Assembly (NCBI GenBank): GCA_009667805.1
Contig: CM019068.1
Span: forward strand, 9,054,182 to 9,118,181
Source: Leptobrachium leishanense
Lineage: Eukaryota; Chordata; Amphibia; Anura; Megophryidae
DNA: 64,000 nucleotides
Reading direction: 5' to 3'
Each line of letters starts with the position of its first letter. Position 1 is the first letter of the stretch. The notes under the pieces were generated by a model. That model had not been told where the DNA came from, ran no database searches, and worked only from the letters and a program-made list of their open reading frames with translations. Below, one piece after another: positions 34,020 to 45,177 of the stretch. The position numbers and the translations under genes are program-made.

Positions 34020-34720
34020 CTCATAGATTGTCTGAGCCAAACTCTGACACGTCGGGGAGAAATCCTTTCTGATAGCGATAAAGCAGTGATCAGCAATAAA
34101 TTCCGTGCGCGTTTCTTCCTGTAATGGCCATCCTACCGGCATGACAGGTGACTGGAGTGTGACAGTGTCTTTAATGCCCTTTTCCTTTTCTATTGGTCCA
34201 CGATTTCCTCCCCTGTTATTTTCAGGATGTATCGCCGAGCGGCCGCTGATATTTATTAGTATTGCTCTGGCAGGAGACGCCGTCAATAAACACAAGATCT
34301 GAGCTGACGCTGAGTGAATCCGCACAGCGAGCTCCGGGCCTTAACCTGACATAAATCCCTAAACTGAGCATTATATATGACACATGTTCACAACAGGTGG
34401 GTGAATCCGCCTGAGCGAGGCAAGAGATGCTCTCCCTCCCTCACTGTGTGCACAGATACAATGTTACATGGAATGATATACATATAATACAAGTTACGCT
34501 AGGAGAGCTGCGCTCAACCTTTACTAAGCATAACACGTCAGGAGGAGAACCACAAACTCCTATATTCAAAGACTCCGGCAGCAGCTCATACATTAAAAGG
34601 TTAAATACATTTCAAAGAACTCCGTGAGCTCTGTATAAAAAGGATGGGAGCTTAGTTCCTCACATATGGCCATAAAGTGCCATGAAGTGCAGGGAACGGA
34701 TCCGATAAACAACCGAAAAA
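34020..34720. other. Unassigned intergenic sequence
   Basis: About 700 bp with no recognised element ends and no convincing coding frame. Confidence 0.4.
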
Positions 34721-35040
34721 TCACTATCAGGGTAATTCAAAGAGATTCGAAAAGTTACCGCACATTCGGTGACTTTTCGTTCTCTTCAATTCGGTTCCTT
34801 TTGCCGATCCCATTTCGATGACCCTGCGGTGTATTCAGCAAACACCACAGGATCCCCGAATTGCAGGGAAAGGCTGCCGAAAACCTGACGAAAACGAACC
34901 GCAAAACCCAGCGAATGCACGCCGAAAACACGCAAAAACATCTGGATTAACCTGCCGAAAACCACAGAAAAACCCGAACAGGAGCCTTCGACACCGCAGA
35001 AGAGGCAGTGAATAAATTAGGAAAACAGTTTGTATGAATG

Positions 35041-38000
35041 TGACATCCCCAAGTGGCATCCTAAGTGGACGTTTAGAGTTGATTTCCTGGAGTTTTATCC
35101 ATGATGCCCTATGCCATCCACCATCATGATCCCTAATTCCTGTGTCTCCTCTCTCCACAGGTAAGACTCTATCACCCAGTATCCACAGACACCCACATCT
35201 AAACTGATCCCCTGCATACTTTTGCTGGTAGGACCCCCATCACCCAGTATTTGCAGGCACCCACATTGTAACGTTACCTTGGTCTCTTTTTTTAAATTTA
35301 TTTTTGTCTCCTTTCTCCACCATTTGCTTTGCTAATTAGCATGTGAATCTCCTGCCCTATTGACACAGCCCATCCAGCATCAGGTGTTTACCTTTTAACT
35401 GCCTGAATGCAATCAGTCCGCCCTATATAACAGCTAAGACTGGCTCCATTTGAGCCTTGACTCTTGTGACCTCCCCAAGTGGCATCCTAAGTGGACATTT
35501 AGAGTTGATTTCATGGAGTTGCGGGACTGGAGGAAGGAACTGCAAGGCCCACTTTTTACTCTGGGTAAACGCACATCTATATCATGCTTTCTCTCACGCT
35601 TCTACTCTTTACTTCTACCTTTCTCCTTAAATGGAACTCCTGCCCCTCTACCACCGACCCCTACACTATCTGCATCTCTCCCTCCCTCCTCTCGTCCCAC
35701 ATGATGGCCTCGCATGAGCTCCTTTGTTTCCTCAGAACATGGTCTCCCTCTATCTCTCGTGCTGCCAATCACTCCCACTCCCACAAATCCCATTCCCACC
35801 TTCTCTTTCTCACCCTCCTGCTGTTACTCTATGCAGGTGACATATCCCCTAACCCTGGCCCCACAACACATCCAATACTTCCCTCTCATCCTATCTCCAT
35901 CGCACATAAATCACCTCCCTGCAAGCCCAGCAACCTCATTCCCATAATCCCTCAGCGTCTGTCCTCTTTCTCCTGCACCCTCTGGAACGCTCGTTCTGTG
36001 TGCAACAAACTCACAGCCGTCCATGACCTCTTCCTTTCAAACTCCTTCAACCTCCTAGCTTTAACTGAAACCTGGCTAACTCCCTCTGACACGGCCTCCG
36101 TTGCTGCTCTCTCACATGGAGGTCTACACTTGAGCCATACCCCCAGACCGGGTGAGAGACATGGTGGCGGGGTCGGAATCCTGCTCTCTCCCACCTGCAC
36201 CTACCAGCATCTCCCTCCACCCCCATCCCTCTCCTTCTCCTCCTTCGAGGCACACTGCATCCGCCTGTTCTCTCCTCTGGCCTCAGGGTGGCAGTCATCT
36301 ACCGCCCACCGGGACCAACCTCCCAGTTCTTTGACCACTTTGCTACCTGGCTTTCTCACTTCCTGACTTCTAATCTTCCATGCCTAATTCTCGGGGACTT
36401 CAACATTCCCATTGATGATCCTTCCGCCCCTGCTGCCTCCAAACTTCTTTCACTCACGTCCTCCTTGGACTCACACAATCCTCCCTCCTCCCTACCCACC
36501 GCGATGGTCACGCTATTGACCTTGTCTTTTCCAACCTCTGCTCCATTTCTGAGTTCAACTGTCGCCCTTTCCCCATCTCTGACCACCACCTTCTCTCTTT
36601 CAACCTATCTGGACTTCCTAAACACCCTGCTCCCCCACCCCGCACACACACTCGCAGAAATCTACATGCTGTGGACCCCCATCAATTCTCCAATCTACTT
36701 CACCACCTCCCTCATACCTCATCCTTCACCTGCCCTGATGCTGCCACTAATCACTACAACACTACGCTTATCTCTGCTCTAGACACTCTTGCTCCTCTTC
36801 GACTCTGTAAGGCCCCACGCCGCCAGCTTCTGCCCTGGCACACCCTCCAGACTCGCTATCTGCAAAGATGCTCCCGCACTGCAGAGCGTGCCTGGAGGAA
36901 ATCCCGCTCTGAAGCTGATTTTGTTCACTTCAAGTTTATTCTCCGGTCATACACCTCTGCCCTCCACTTGGCCAAACAATCCTTCTTCTCATCTCTTATA
37001 TCTACGCTGTCCTCCAACCCTAAACGGCTCTGGTCCACCTTCAACACCCTCCTCTACCCACCTGCACCTCCCCCCACAGCTGCCTTCAGCGCTCAAGACC
37101 TGGCAGACTACTTCCTCAGTAAAACTCTAACAGAAGCAACATCCCAACACAAGATAGTTATCTGCCACCTCCACTCCCACAGGTCCCCTCTGCCACCCTC
37201 TGCCGCTTCCTCCCAGCCACTGAGGAGGGAGTCAATTCCTTATTGTCCTCCTCACATCTCACCACGTGCCCGCTCGACCCCATTCCCTCACATCTAATTC
37301 CTCCCCTCTCCTCCTCCCTCACCCCTGCTCTCACACACATCTTCAACCTATCTCTCTCCACTGGCTCCTTTCCATCCGCCTTCAAACACGCGCTAGTTAC
37401 CCCTTTACTAAAGAAACCATCCCTCGATCCCAACTCTCCATCCAACTACCGCCCTGTATCCCTGCTTCCCTTCACATCAAAGCTCTTAGAAAAACTAGTC
37501 TTCAACCGCCTCTCCCTCTTCCTGTCCTCAAATTCCCTACTTGACCCCCTGCAATCTGGCTTCCGTCCCCTACACTCAACTGAAACTGCCCTCACCAAAG
37601 TCACCAACGACCTCCTAACTGCTAAAAAACACGGCCACTATTCTATTCTCATCCTGCTCAACCTCTCGGCTGCTTTTGACACTGTTGACCACCCCCTCCT
37701 TCTACAGACCCTCAACTCTCTGGGTCTCGGTGACACTGCACTTGCTTGGGTTGACTCCTATTTATCCAACAGGTCCTTCTGTGTGTCCTTTGCTGGTAAC
37801 TCCTCCTCTATCTGTTGGTGTACCTCAAGGCTCTGTCCTTGGTCCTCTGCTCTTTTCCATCTACACCTCCTCCCTGGGCAAAATCATCAACAGCTTTGGC
37901 TTTAATTACCACCTCTACGCTGATGACACTCAGATCTACCTCTCTACCCCTGATCTCTCTCCCCCTGTCCTTTCAAAAGTCAGTGACTGTTTATCTGGCA

Positions 38001-38989
38001 TCTCCTCCTGGATGGCCTCCCATCACCTAAAGATCAACATGTCAAAGACTGAGCTCCTACTTATTCCTCCCTCCAATGCCTCCCCACCTCCTGACTTCTC
38101 TATCACGGTGGAGGGTATCACCATCTCCCCATCAAACCAAGTTCGCTGTCTTGGAGTTACACTTGACTCTGCTCTTTCCTTCATCCCCCACATCAAGTCT
38201 CTTTCCTCCTTCTGCCGATACCAACTGCGTAATATTTCCAGAATTCGGCCATTTCTTACCGCTGTCACCACAAAACAACTCATACACGCCCTGGTAATCT
38301 CCCGACTCGACTATTGCAATAATCTCTTATCTGGCCTCCCTCTGTCCCGCCTCTCCCCCCTACAATCCATCCTGAACGCCTCCGCCAGGCTAATTCACCT
38401 CACCCGCCGCTCTGTCTCTGCCGCTCCCCTCTGCGAGTCCCTTCACTGGCTCCCCATCCACTGCAGAATTAAGTTCAAAATCCTTATCCTTACCTACAAA
38501 ACCCTCACTAACTCAGCTCCCCACTACCTGTCCTCACTAATCACCAAATACACCCCAGCCCGCTCCCTAAGGTCAAACAGTGACCTGCGCCTAGCTTCTC
38601 CCCGCATCACCTCTTCCCATGATAGACTGCAGGATTTCTCACGCGCAGCCCCCACTCTCTGGAACGCTCTCCCTCGTACTGTCAGACTTTCCCCTAACTT
38701 CTCTTCCTTCAAACGCACCCTTAAAACATTCCTATTTAGGGAAGCCGACCCCCCCAACTCACTGACGCAACCATCAATCACTCTCACCTTACAGTCCTCT
38801 CCTCCTGTTTCCAACCCCAACCCTCCCAGATTGTGAGTTCCTACGGGAATAGGGCTCTCATCTCCTCCTGTACTGTTTGTCAAATGTTGTTCAATGTATT
38901 GTAACCCTTTCTATACTGTGCCTATTGTACAGCGCTGCGGAATATGCTGGCGCTTTATAAATAAAGAATAATAATAAAGAATAATAATA
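35041..38989 (+). mobile_element. L2 LINE, nearly full length
   Basis: Length 3949 bp, flanked by ATGAATG on both sides (35034-35040 and 38990-38996), consistent with a short target duplication. The 5' region holds a direct repeat: about 54 bp starting at 35041 ('tgacatccccaagtggcatc') recur at 35467. One coding region follows (35584-38836). The 3' end is 'cagcgctgcggaatatgctg' plus an AATAATAAT-type tail. Five further truncated 3' ends of this family lie in the window. Confidence 0.88.
35584..38836 (+). pseudogene. L2 LINE polyprotein (APE endonuclease + reverse transcriptase)
   Basis: From ATG 35584 the frame has a hydrophobic stretch (residues ~73-83) leading into GDISPNPGP (residues 85-93, 35836-35862), a 2A-like motif. 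An apurinic endonuclease domain follows (WNARSV, LTETWL, then ILGDFN after a frameshift). Next is a reverse transcriptase with [42 protein letters not shown] and YADDTQIY (at 37916). The C-terminal region [15 protein letters not shown]...WNALP is typical of the L2 clade. The protein would nick DNA and copy its own RNA into the genome. Frameshifts near 36285, 36500, 37220 and 37810 inactivate this copy. I chose 35584 because it precedes the 2A-like motif in frame. Confidence 0.9.
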
Positions 38990-39562
38990 ATGAATGATTG
39001 AAAAGTGAAACACTGTTTGCAAAGAAACTACTTAGTGAAAATGTCTGAAATTTACACATGAGGTCCAGGGAATGATAATAAAAAGGGCTGTTACAGAAAA
39101 AATAAGTAAACTTTAAAAAAAAAAATCGGACTTTTAAAAAAAATAAATCTGAAAAATGCTTAAAATATCCTAAAAAATCTATAAATAAAGAGACTCTTTA
39201 CTTCAGAATTTTATAATGAATGGTTTATTAGATATTGAATTAAAACGGGAATATTTTTAACATTGAAGCCTATGGGATTCTCCTAAATAAACCTGCCGAA
39301 TTAAACCACCGAATGGCAGGGCATTTCGGGAACCTTTCACTGCTGGTTTGTTTTCTCTGAATAGCCGAAGCAGTGCTTTTTCATGGGGATTTCACTGCCC
39401 TCGAACAGGAACTGAACAGGCACCGTATGTGCAGGCAATTCGTCAGGATTTGGCGAATTGCCTGCTCTCTGGATAGCCGAATGGCCAAGAAAGGTAACAA
39501 TACCCTGATTTTGAGCGTTCGGTTACCTTTCTCAAGCAATTCGGATCTCTTTGAATAACCCT

Positions 39563-40817
39563 GTAAAACTCACCTGAAAACTCCACTGAACATGTCCGAA
39601 AAAAAATGACGATCCGCCGAACACAGCACCGACCAGCCGCCGGAAAAAGCCGATGAACGGGGTAAGAAAAAAAAAAACCTTTTAAGTTTCCAAATTTGAA
39701 ACGCTGTTTGCAAAGAAACTACTGGATGAAAATGTTGAGCATTAACATACAGATCCTAGGAATGATAATAAACAGGTCTACTACGGAAAAAAAAAAACGG
39801 AAAAAAGAATTTTGCAGAATAAATCCCAAAAAATGGCTAAAAAATAATCTATAAATAAAAGGACTTTTTGCTGCAGATTAAAATAACAAACGATTTATTA
39901 GATATTGGATTAAAACTGGAATATTTTTAACATTGAAGCCTATGGGATTCTCCTGAACACCCACCGAAAACCCACCGGAACCGACGCAAAATACAAGCTG
40001 AACACGTCTGAAAAAAGCCACAGAGCCGCCGATCACAGCACAGAGAAGCAGCCAGAAAAAGCCGACAAGCAGGCGAACGGGGTAAACAAAAAAATAATTG
40101 AAAGTGTCAAAATTGAAACGCTGTTTGCAAAAAAATATTGAATGAAAATGCCTGTAATTTACATATAAGATCCTATGAATGATAATAAAAAGGGCTGTTA
40201 CAGAAAAAGGGGTTTTATTAAAAAAAAACGAAAAAGCATTTTGGTGAAAAAAATCTCAAAAAATGCCTGAAAGATCCTAAAAAATCTATAAATGAAGAGA
40301 CTTTTTGCTGCAGATTAAAATAATAGACGGTTTATTAGATATTGAATTAAAACGGGAATATTTTTATCATTGAAACCTATGGGATTCGCCTGAATAAACC
40401 TGTCGAATGAAACCACTGAACATCAGGGCATTTCACTGACATTTCTCTGCTGTTCAATGTGAATAGATTAACCATTGCTTCTCTATGGGGGTTTTCACTG
40501 CCGCCGAACAGGCACTGTATTTCACTGCTGCCGAACAGCACCGTATTTCACTGCCGCCGAACAGGCATCATATTTCACTGCCGCCAAACAGCACCGTATT
40601 TCACTGCTGCCGAACAGGCACCATATTTCACTGCCGCCGAACAGACACCGTATTTCACTGCCGCCGAACAGGCACCGTATTTCGCTGGCAATTCGCCAAA
40701 ATTTGGTGTACTGTCTGCTTTCGTAATAGCTGAATGGCCCTAAAAATGTCACCGTACGGGGAAACTCACTGTTCAGTGCATTTTCGGGCCCAGATCGTCT
40801 CTGTGTCTCTTAATAAT
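39563..40817. mobile_element. Tandemly repeated interior of the CAGGGTTATTC family
   Basis: A block containing 'gaaacgctgtttgcaaag', 'cgggaatatttttaacattg' and 'cctatgggattc' occurs three times: about 39017-39285, 39698-39955 and 40112-40390. The final part holds a minisatellite (40497-40690) and an end-like 'tctcttaataatcctg'. It is either a second element joined to 34727-39562 or an internally amplified version of it. Confidence 0.6.
40497..40690. repeat. 26/27-bp minisatellite, ~7 copies
   Basis: The unit contains 'cactgccgccgaacagg' and 'caccgtattt', with 26-bp variants lacking one G. The same repeat is larger at 60470-60920, so it belongs to the element family. Confidence 0.92.
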
Positions 40818-41298
40818 CCTGTAAATAAAACCTGCCGATGAAACAGATGAAACATCTTGAAAGGGTTACGAGTTGTTGCAGTCTTTGAAATCGATTCTAA
40901 TCTTTTAATGTGAGCTAGTGTTAATGTTGTTGCATATATGAATTCGGGTTTGCTCTCCTGGTTTGTTGAAAAATATATTTGTGTGTTTGTTTGTATACAT
41001 ATATACACACACAAACAATTAGAGGGATAAGCAGAGTGCCCTGCATGTTGTATGTTATATATATTGTATTCTCGAGTGAATACGTTGGATGAAATCGTCA
41101 GACACGCTGCACCTAAACTGTATCAACATCACAAACTAACATATAAAGTGAAATCCTCTGTGTAATATCTTCAGTTTTCAGTCCATACTCTGAGCGATGC
41201 GTCCGCCCCTCCCCCTTTGCTAGCCCAGAATGACATGTTTTGATGGGCTGAACAAGTGTGGCAGACAATTGTTTCCAAATCCATTTCGAGAAATGTGC
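40818..41298. other. Unassigned intergenic sequence
   Basis: No element ends or gene recognised. Confidence 0.4.
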
Positions 41299-41306
41299 GC
41301 CTCTAC

Positions 41307-42277
41307 TAGGGATGCGCATGGCTGAAAAATTCGTTTTGTTTAGATTCGTTTCGTTACGTTTTTAAATAATTTCGTTTTCAGAATTTCGTAACTAATTTAG
41401 TTTCGTATTTCGTTTGGTTTTGTTTTGAATTGATTTGACATTTTCGAATCGATTCGAATTTCATATATCAATTCGATAGTTGATTTCAATTTGCATTTTG
41501 GATCACTAAAGAAAACCCCAATTAATCAAATTTTGCTGTTAAAAGAAAAGCTAGGGTTAAATTTTAAGCTGTGTCACAGATTAGGCTAGGGTCAAACGAA
41601 CGCATTATTCGCAGCGACCGTCAAAAAGTGCGTCCGAACGCAATGACGTATATTTTCACGGAATGCGCGAGAAACGATCATACGATGCGCATTTTCGTGC
41701 GTGATTTGTTACGGATCCAAACCAGGAAACTTTGGGTGTCTGGACGTTATGTTGGCCGGACATGAGCAGCGTCTGACGTTTCCTAATCACGCACACACGC
41801 CGCTATGCCGCCGCAGCGCACTCTCTACGTCAGTACTGGCGGTTTTGCTTTCTCGAAAAAATGCGTTCATTTGCCACTTGTGTTGCCGGACTTTCGTGCG
41901 GCCGTACTTCTTATATTGGCCGTCATTGCCCGTCATTTGCTGCTACTGAGGCCGTGATTAAGTGCGCCTAAACGCTCGTTAAAAATGCGTTAGTCTGACC
42001 CCAGCCTTAGTATTTGAGTCATTTTAAACGGTGAAAGAAATTTAATTTGTTTCATAAAGTCCTTTGCTGACTATTACTTGTATTGTAAGTTAAGATCAAT
42101 TCGATAGTTAATATCAATTATTCTAATTTTTTTTATGATGATGACACAGTGTAAAACAAAATAAATTTGTTATATACCGTTTCGTTTCGAATTCGTTATT
42201 CGGAAGTACTTCTGAACTCCATATTATCAAATTTTGTTTCAAATTCCGAATTGTTCTGAAACGAATGCACATCTCTA
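41307..42277. mobile_element. hAT non-autonomous element, TAGGGATG termini
   Basis: The ends are TAGGGATGCGCATG and AATGCACATCTCTA with GCCTCTAC on both sides (41299-41306, 42278-42285). The arms are colinear with 49124-50987. A TTA-flanked MITE is inserted at 41584-42006. Confidence 0.95.
41584..42006. mobile_element. PIF/Harbinger-like MITE, TTA duplication
   Basis: The ends GGCTAGGGTCAAACGAACGC and its inverse GGCTGGGGTCAGACTAACGC match at 22 of the first 26 positions. TTA lies on both sides (41581-41583, 42007-42009). The related hAT copy at 50617-50632 reads 'cacagatttagtacc' without the insert, giving the empty site. A 3-bp TTA/TAA target is characteristic of PIF/Harbinger. No transposase. 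Confidence 0.85.
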
Positions 42278-42285
42278 GCCTCTAC

Positions 42286-42685
42286 TAAGATCACATATAA
42301 AGCAGTGAACAATTAACAGCTTTTGGGCTTGGGGGGACCAAGAGGTGACCAGAGTGTCCACCAGCCAACATCACATGAAAGAACACAGCATCCACAACCA
42401 TGACACGAGCCGGACGGATGAACCTGATGGTGGCGGAGTTCTCCATCAAAATCTCAGCTGCTTGTGAAGATGGGTGGAGTTGAGGAAACTCCTCCACTTC
42501 ACTCAGCAGTTCTAGTCAAACCAGGCAGGGGGGAGAGAAAGGGGCTCTACAAATCCAGAACACTTTCAAATGCTAAGGATGTGTAGCGCGTTCTTTTAAC
42601 GTGAGGGGCCACTGACCCCCTCGCTCATTCCACACCCCGAAAAAGGCTGAGATTACGTAAACCATTAAGATGATTATCAGACAGT
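42286..42685. other. Unassigned sequence with T2-like words
   Basis: The words 'gaaactcctccacttcactc' (42484) echo the T2-like elements at 6105 and 18580. No ends are visible. Confidence 0.4.
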
Positions 42686-42689
42686 TATT

Positions 42690-42752
42690 TATTTATTTAT
42701 AAAGTATTTTACCAGGAAGGATACATTGAGATTCCTCTCGTTTTCAAGTTCT
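42690..42752 (-). mobile_element. LINE 3' fragment (family of 56380-59000)
   Basis: 'ttatttatttataaag', 'attttaccaggaaggatac' and 'attgagattcctctcg' match the tail of the minus-strand LINE. Confidence 0.75.
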
Positions 42753-43310
42753 TGGATGAGATGGTGTCGCTGTTCTGTTCCCCCAGTTTTCGGCGTGATC
42801 CCTGGCGTAGACATGAAGGTCTATGTGAGCTGTGACAGACGGATTTCACAGGAACAAGACAGGCGAGATGATAACGTGACACGTGAACTGACGGTGAAAG
42901 GATGATCCGTGACAGGGTTTGGACAGGAGAAACGATAATATGTGACATTAAGGTGACGGCCGAGAAGATAATTTCGTAAATTAAGTCGGAGTAAGAAAAG
43001 ATGTGACATACGGGGAGAGGCAGAAAAATGTAACGGAAATGCAGTGAACCCGGGAAACGTCCTTGCGGAGAAAAAAGCGCAGAATGAAGATACATTTTAT
43101 AGACGGAAGCTGGAAGAAAATTTCACAAATGGAAATGGAAAAAGAAAAATGTTTCAGGCGTTGTCCACCACAAAGATCGACGGGAATCCCGAAACTCAAA
43201 AACACCACAAATATCTGCCATTGTGAGCCGGAGAGTCACTAGAGCTCAGAGTACCGTGTCCAGCTCGACGCTTCCCCAACGAATCCAGGACATAAAGATT
43301 CACACGTAAA
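42753..43310. other. Unassigned intergenic sequence
   Basis: GTGACA-rich text (42830-43030) with no recognised ends. Frames are under 130 codons, without recognisable domains. Confidence 0.4.
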
Positions 43311-43430
43311 CAGAGGCGTAGCAAGGTCATGCCCCTGAGGGAAACACATCGGTCCACTCCTGCTTCCGGCACCCCCCCCCCGACAGGTGCCCAGGGCAAT
43401 TGCCCCCTCTGCCCCCTCGCTACGCAACTG
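43311..43430. mobile_element. 120-bp hAT MITE
   Basis: The ends are CAGAGGCGTAGCAAGG and CCTCGCTACGCAACTG; the flanks CACGTAAA and CACTTAAA match at 7 of 8. The termini resemble those of the larger hAT at 51717-54187 (CAGTGGCGTCACTAGG). Confidence 0.85.
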
Positions 43431-43689
43431 CACTTAAACAGGATTAGATTCATCCCATAAAACAGTGACGCCATGTTTATTAACGCATTAGGGACTGATA
43501 TATTTATCTCTAGTTCTGTTCTCTTAAATATTAGCTGTTTGTGGATAACAAGCCCCTTCCCCATTATACACAGAAACATTAAATGAATCATGCTGCGTGT
43601 TCAATGAATGAGTCTCGCCCCGACATGTCTGACAGTGGGTGGGCAGCTTGCGTCCATTTCCAATCTCTCACAGGTACTTATGGAGTTCA

Positions 43690-44490
43690 CCAACAACACA
43701 CACTCCCGTCATCTCCTATAACACACACCCACACTTCCTATAACACACACACCCACACCTTCTATAACAGGCACTCCCCGCATGTCCTATAACACACAGT
43801 CCCTGCACCTCCTATAACACATATAACACACAGTCTCTGCACCTCCTATAACACACACTCCCTGCACCTCCTATAACACACACTTCCTGCACCTCCTATA
43901 GTATGCACTCCCTGCACCCCCTATAACATGCACTCCCTGCACCACCCATAACACGCACTCCCTGCACCTCCTATAACACACACACTCCCAGCACCTCCCA
44001 TAGCATGCACTCCCTGCACTCCTATAACACGCACTCCCCGCACCTCCTATAACACACGCCTCCTGCACTTCCTATAACATGCACTCCCTGCACCTCCTAT
44101 AACACACACTCACTGCACCTCCTGTAACACACGCTTCCTGCACTTCCTATGACACACACTCTCTGCACCTCATATAACACACGCTCCCTGCACCTTCTAT
44201 AACATGCACTTCCTGCACCTCCTATAACACGTACTCCCTGCACTTCCTATAACATGCACTCCTTGCACTTCCTATAACACACACTCCCTGCACCTCCCAT
44301 AACACACAGTCCCCACACCTCCCATAACACACAGTCCCTGCACCTCCCGTAACACGCAGTCCCTGCACCTCCTATAACACACGCTTCCTGCACCTCCTAT
44401 AACACACACTCCCCGCACCTCCTATAACACATGCTTCCTGCACCTCCTATAACACTCAGTCCCTGCACTTCCTATAACACACCCTTGGAA
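43690..44490. repeat. 25-bp minisatellite, ~31 copies
   Basis: The unit contains 'cacctcctataacac' and 'acactccctg' with many one-base variants and occasional 23-27 bp lengths. A minus-strand Cys/Gly frame is a shadow. Confidence 0.93.
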
Positions 44491-44988
44491 AGCTGTATTT
44501 TCTATGTGCTTTCCATACTTGTATCGATAATACGGGTCAGTGTACCCTGGAGCAGAACATTGTATTGAAACATATTATGTTGTTTTAATCGTTTTGCTCT
44601 TTTGAGGGATTCTCGCATTGTCCTGTTCCCTCTCCTGGATGTAATGGAGTTATTTTATTTATCATTAGGTCTTGATTCGTTGCTGAGATGTATATCTCAA
44701 ACATCCTGTGAGTCGTCGCTGATGAAGGCGATCTTAAAATATGTTTGATGTAAGAAGTAATTTTGTGTTCTTGGTGACGAATGTTGAACTTACACACTTT
44801 ATTTCCATACGCTGCACCAATTCTGGATCAAATATGGCCTTTCATATTCTTTTTATTGCGAGTTGTTGGAGGTCATCAGAAACCAATGATGGAGATGAAA
44901 GGAGCCTGAGTGCCGGGCACAGGAGCTTTGATAAAACCCTTGTCATTTGTTTGTTCTGTTCCGTAAAGTCACAGAGCCTGTGGGCCGG

Positions 44989-45027
<39 letters not shown>

Positions 45028-45165
45028 CGTATTGCCATCTCGGTGGAGACACAGCGGAAAGCTCTACGTCCATGGTGGCTGGTCCATTTAATCTGTCTAA
45101 ATGAGAAACATTAAGAGCATTTTCACTTGGAATTCTTGTATAACCTTTATTCTTTTAGTGCCAAC
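44491..45165. other. Unassigned sequence with (CA)n
   Basis: Contains a CA microsatellite at about 44990-45021. No gene or transposon end is recognised. Confidence 0.5.
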
Positions 45166-45177
45166 TAGGGATGTGCA

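Larger units (their letters stand above)
34727..39562. mobile_element. TIR element (CAGGGTTATTC family) carrying L2
   Basis: The left end is CAGGGTAATTCAAAGAGATT and the right end ATCTCTTTGAATAACCCTG, an inverted repeat of about 22 bp. The two halves (34727-35040 and 38990-39562) are separated by an L2 insertion. Related copies lie at 39563-40817 and 59811-61050. The superfamily is not resolved: the termini are followed by TAA/TAT, and I cannot read a certain duplication. Confidence 0.7.

Noticed and set aside
33656..34096. 146-codon Phe/Arg-rich minus-strand frame
   Set aside because: It covers a hAT MITE made of TTTCG/CGAAA words and resembles no protein.
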